From: Hamiltosporidium tvaerminnensis | Taxonomy: Eukaryota > Microsporidia > Dubosqiidae | NCBI GenBank assembly: GCA_022605425.2 | Contig: CM061246.1 | Location: 1,054,001 to 1,118,000 of the forward strand | Direction of reading: 5' to 3' | Length of the DNA stretch: 64,000 nt | Part shown: positions 59,001 through 64,000 of the stretch, piece by piece | Position numbering within the stretch: the stretch's first letter is position 1 | How the letters are laid out: each line of letters begins with the position of its first letter | The notes under the pieces: model-generated | What the model was told of the DNA's origin: nothing | The model's database searches: none | What the model saw: only the letters and a program-made list of their open reading frames with translations | Made by a program: the position numbers and the translations under genes

Positions 59001-62000
59001 ATATAATCATTTTTGTTTTTCTAGTTCAATAAATTGCATAAATGAATTCGATTTAATGCCTGTAAGAATCTAAATTAAATTTCCACTTTGTCGTGCAACT
59101 GATTAGAATTATGACAAATTTATAATATTTTAGATCTAAAAATATTCATTGGTTTTTGCAATCTTTATAAAATAATTTTTCTAATGAGGTATGTAGCCGA
59201 CATTATATAACTTAAGAATCATAAAAGCGCTTAAACTTTGAATTCTTACTTTTGAATAAAAATAAAATTCTATTATAATAAAGATAGAAAGAATTCACTT
59301 TTAATAAAAGCATAAAATATAAATTTTCAATAAAGGCTTTATTTTATGATTCGTATTATTCTTGTTATAAAATCAGCAGTAATTCTTTATTTCTTTGTGG
59401 AAAATGATGTTTAACAAATATATATTATGAGCAATTTTCCGAAAAATAAAATTTTGCTGAATAATAGTTTTGAATGTTTAAGGTGTATTACTGAATACGT
59501 TCAAAGGTTTAAACTAAATTTTTTATTATAAAAAAACACATCACTGCTAGAATGAATATTCAATCTACTAGTGTTGCTAAATATCCGTTTCTAGAAATTT
59601 GATTGTAACTAAAATTTTTTTAGTTTTTCCCCTTTTAGGAAAGAAATATTTTAATACTATGCTCTTTAAATGTATAAAATATCTTGCAAAGAGTTTTTGT
59701 ATACTTTATTGATGCCTCAAAATCGAGTTATGGTGTACTATGGTTAAATATCAGTTTTTATTTGTATTTAACAGGATCCATGTTCTAACTCAAAAACATA
59801 CTCTATTCCATTTCTAAAATCTGTTCCATAGATAATTTTTATTCCCCTTCGTGTATATCTGGTACAATTTGGTGTAAAACTTTTAATATATTAACGAAAT
59901 ACTGTTTGGACAGGAAAATATTTTTATCTTTTGCTAAATCATGCTGTAATATCTCTTAGGAGTCTGATATTTCTAAGGTGCAAGCACTAAAAAACATAAT
60001 TTAGATATTTTTTATATTTAATTACGAGAATTTGTAAGACAGACAAAAATATCAAATCTCATTGGTAAAATTACAAAAATAATTTCTAACCTTAAGCTTA
60101 TGATTTTCTTTTTTATAATTTATAAATTTATTACTCCTGCCGTTTCATTGTTTTATTGTAGTTTTTTACTACTGTAAAATCCTTTAAATGATTTTCAAAT
60201 TTCTTTCCCAGTAAAATAATTTAGCAATATATATCTCTTGTATTTTTTAAAAGACGTTCTATAAAGTAAATAACAATATATTTATAATTTTATCGGATAT
60301 TTTATTCTTTATTCTATACATAGTAGCTCTTTAGGTTTGAATTTTTTTGGTTGATTTAAAATTTTAGTATTTTCAAAGACTTACAATTTTTTTACAAATT
60401 TTAAAAAATATCACTAACTGTTAAATCATTGATTGTCTATAAAATTTTATTAAAATCGATAACAATTCACATAGATCGGCTATATACTATTAAGTTTTGC
60501 AGAGATAGGTTTATAAGCAGGATTTATTTCGACTTAAGTAACTAAACACAAAATAAAATGATATTTTTTTAAAATATCACCTGCATGTTTGAGTAAAAAT
60601 TTTGAGTTGCTGGCTTATCTATTAAAAATAAATTATAAATGAATGTTCGTAGGCCTATCTTTGTATTTGAAACTTAGAATACATAATTGTGGCTGAAAAA
60701 AATCATTTTAATACATTTTTTTACTCTATTATTAAAACATTGCCGCATGGGTGGCCTAAAATACAAAAGAAGGTGTTTATTTGGTTGCGAAACTTACTTT
60801 TGATCACTTAAAAATCTTTATAAAATTTGGTAGTTTTTCTCAAATTTATACTTTCTTGCTGGAAAAAGTCTAAATTTTGTTCGATAAACATCCTTGAATA
60901 AACTGATCGTTTTTCTCTATCGATTCATCTTGCTCAACTGAATTGGATATATAATTGATATAAAAAACATCTATTTCTTATGCTTTATAAAATTAACGAA
61001 GTAATCTTAAAGGGTAAAAAATGTGAATAAATATAAATTCAAATTTCTCATATATAGACAATGTAATAGAGAAAATCTTAAATTTATTTATTTTAGGTCT
61101 TTAAAGTAGAAATAAAATTTTAAATTCCAATTTTATCGAAAATAAATGAATCAAATTTTATTATATTTTAAATAAAATTAAATCTATTTTTAAAAATTTA
61201 TTGTTTTTGCTATAAGATTTTTAAGATAGAATCTTAACCGATTTCGTATTTTTCTGTTTTATTATTGCTTTTGTGATAATAAATCTAAAATTTGGATTTA
61301 ATAGTCAGAATGTTTGTATTTTTGAGAGCTTTGATCGTTATATTAATTTGCGCCTTGTTGCTTATACCTCGAAATACATACAATAATAATGAATTAAGCC
61401 TACTTAATTAACTATTGAATATTTTCTAATCAATAGATAGATTTCTCTATTCTTAAAGTGTTAGAATATCTCATTATGAACATAATTATTATAGATGATT
61501 CATTTAAGGTAGAGAATTTAAACGAAAGCAAAGCTTAACAGTTATGACGAGAAACGCTTGAAAAATTTTTCAATAAACAGTTTATATTCTAAGTATAAAA
61601 AATTGATAACATATAAATTGAAGTTTTTGTGACAAGACTTTTTCAAAAATTCAATTCAAGATAATAATTGTAAGTTTTTGGGCTCTGTTTCGGATTGTTT
61701 TTTCCAATAATTTTTCTTTTGCATAACCTATATATTTAGAATTCGTTTCAAATCTCCAAAATTTTTATTTTTTTCCATGGTAAAATGATTAAATTAAATG
61801 ATATAACATAATATAAATTTTTAGAGTGTTGATGCCTAGTTTATTAATTAATATTATCAGGAAATTGTCAACGTAAGCTATCTTTCTTAAATTACAAATA
61901 TATTTAAAATTATTTATTTTTGTTGTTAATACAATGGTATCATAAGGCCTAGATTAGCATTTATGTTTACATGACGTAATACTACTTTATGTTTCTGAAA

Positions 62001-64000
62001 AAATGGATGTAGCTGTTTTTTGAATTTTGGACGACTCTTCGTTTTCTTTTTTAAATTATAATCCAATCATTCTTTATATATCTTTGGTAAATTGAGTTGC
62101 TCCAAAATTTCTTATTCATGAAATTTCAGATATTATTTTAAATGGTTTCAAATTCAGTTTTAATCATATATCTTAATCTAATTTTTAATAATAAATTCAA
62201 TTATAATCTTGTTGAATGTCTTAATTCAATAAAAAATGTTTATAATTATTTTTGCATTGTACATTAATACCCATTTCAATCATGAAATCTTGCAAAATTT
62301 AGGGCATAGTTTGCAAAGTGAAATTTTTATAATTTGTCAAATTAATAATAATTTAAGACTCTTTGTTCAATCTTTAAATTACTTTTCATTGATTTTATTT
62401 CTATCTTTATTTGCTTATACTAAATGATAAATCTTAATTTTGCAGAAGGGTATATTTACAGTTATAATTGCCATTATTCAATTTTTATTTTATTTTATTA
62501 AGTGCAAACGTTATGGTTTTATTTTTTCTTTTGTTGCAAAGATAATAAATAAGAATTTATATTAATGTGTATTCATTTCGTTATTACTTTTTTTCAATTT
62601 TAAATTTCTCTGCATTTTGAATTTTTTAACTCGAAAACTTTTGATTAATACAATTCGAAATAAACTAATAAGGTTTTTATCTGTAAATAAACATTCAATT
62701 GTAGATATATCTGAATACTTACATTTGTAATTTTTATTTTGCGCAATATATAATCTAGTATGCCTTATATTTTTTCTAACTTTAGACGGGTTTGTATTAT
62801 ACTTTTTACGCCAAATATTTTTCTTTTTCATAGGTTTATATTGTTTTTTTTTGAACATTCTAAGTTCTTAAAATATCATTTATATTGTTAAAAAATGAAA
62901 TAAGTTTAAACTAGAATTTTTCTTGCTTTTATATATAAAAAAGATCTTCTATAAGTTTTTTTATACATATCATATTATAAGCTAATTACTAGTCGCATCT
63001 TTTCAAATTTATTTCTAATTTTTCTAATTTACGCAAAGAATTTACCCGATAAATTATTTTATACATAATTTATGCCTCTATTGATTCTTCTTTAATTCTT
63101 TTATATTTAAAAAAAATTTAGTTACATTTTTCATTTAAAGAAACTTTTTTTAATTAAAATAAAATATATGACTTTAAATTTCTTCGATATTCCGACTTAA
63201 TTGGCAAGAGTTTCTAATTGAAAATATAACAAATCTATTTCGTGATTATTAAAAACGTTCTCTGTTTTTAAAATATCTCTATTTTGCTATCAAAAACTGA
63301 ATTTTTTAATTTACATACTCTCTAATCCACATAACTTAATAAAAAAAAATATTTTATTCTTTCTAGATTTGAATATTTAGTCTGGCTTGTAAATATAAAC
63401 GTAAATAAAATAGAAGCCTGCCCGTTAAAACGCAATGGTTATAAAGTTTCCATTTATTCTTTCTGAATGTTTCACTACGCTTAAACTTACAAAAAACGTT
63501 ATTAGTATAAGCATAAGTTTATAAGTATCAACCTTTTAAATATTTGGCCATAAGGCTATAATTTTTTGGCAAATATGTTTTCGAATTGATTTGTGACTAT
63601 ATAAAATGTAATTCTTGTTTCCAAAAGATTTACGAGCCCGTGTCAAATTTAAAATTTTGGCTCGAAATTTTAAGGTAACGCTTCAAAGATATGAATTTAG
63701 GCAATATATACCGAATTAAGAGCTAGAATATGTATTTAACTGTCTCGGGTATATCATTCTCGAATATTCTTGTGATAATCTATTTTAATGAATTTTTGAA
63801 ACATAAATAAGCTTAATATAAAAACTACGGCTTTTTCTGCTCAAATGAATCTCATAATTGCTGCAATACCTACAAGAAAACTATCGAAATTCAGCCTAGA
63901 CAAACAATTTGCAATATCCAATAATACAGGCATAATCATATCTGGCCACTTGTTTTTTGCGTAAAAAAAACAAAAATATTAAGGGTTTTGTTTTTCAAAA
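47061..64000. other. 16.9-kb region without a convincing gene
   Basis: Continuously A+T-rich to the window end. Frames such as 57876-58145 and 62562-62858 begin with ATG but are short, made of K, I, N and F, and have no CCC signal or recognisable motif. A weak RT-like peptide near 50234 is discussed as a finding. No RNA gene, telomere-like array or satellite was seen. Confidence 0.6.

Noticed and set aside
62562-62858. 98-codon ATG-started minus-strand frame
   Set aside because: K/N/I-rich composition without motif or CCC signal; most likely chance.
24002-64000. tRNA or rRNA genes
   Set aside because: I looked for T-loop-like (GTTCGAATCC type) and GC-rich cloverleaf patches and found none that folds convincingly by eye.

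Overview
The window looks like nuclear DNA of a large-genome, gene-poor microsporidian. Evidence: base composition is extremely A+T-rich; no intron is needed for any intact gene; all four intact genes have a CCC or CCCC run 1-20 nt upstream of the ATG, a signal known from microsporidia; two genes have an AATAAA that overlaps the stop codon; and copies of an R2-like LINE are present. Simple-repeat peptides inserted in a conserved enzyme, together with the low gene density, fit Hamiltosporidium-type or Edhazardia-type genomes best. That species-level guess is inference.

Layout. 1-2 kb: two tail-to-tail fragments of a non-LTR retrotransposon whose C-terminal half carries a CCHC zinc knuckle and a restriction-like endonuclease (RLE). 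2-3.1 kb: a GC-richer anonymous insert flanked by a perfect 30-bp direct repeat, then a duplicated promoter-proximal block. 3.2-7.9 kb (+): isoleucyl-tRNA synthetase, swollen to 1570 residues by low-complexity inserts, one of them a 90-bp higher-order tandem array. 9.6-10.7 kb (-): a Cdc5/Cef1-type Myb splicing factor. Both genes end inside 77-78 bp tandem repeats. 11.2-12.5 kb (+): a third, frameshifted LINE copy. 13.6-14.5 kb (-): a single reading frame of 329 codons broken by three stops, with hydrophobic segments, read as a pseudogene. 15.2-16.4 kb: a strongly decayed LINE copy. 17.1-17.3 kb: a dispersed SINE-like repeat. 19.2-20.8 kb (-): a long coiled-coil protein of unknown role. 21.3-21.7 kb: a small LINE relic. 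22.1-24.0 kb (+): an inactive metallo-beta-lactamase-fold protein most like CPSF100/Cft2, the pseudo-nuclease of mRNA 3'-end processing.

From 24 kb to 64 kb I find no convincing gene. The 40 kb are A+T-rich and hold a second copy of the SINE-like repeat (38.7-38.9 kb), a badly decayed LINE copy (about 46.1-47.1 kb) and two very weak hints of other transposon relics. The intact genes serve unrelated housekeeping tasks (tRNA charging, splicing, mRNA 3'-end formation) and do not form an operon. I did not find a new defence, mobile or metabolic system. The most unusual signals are the repeat biology: one short DNA word expanded in both orientations inside one enzyme gene, gene 3' ends caught in 77-78 bp duplications, and a series of LINE copies in graded stages of decay.
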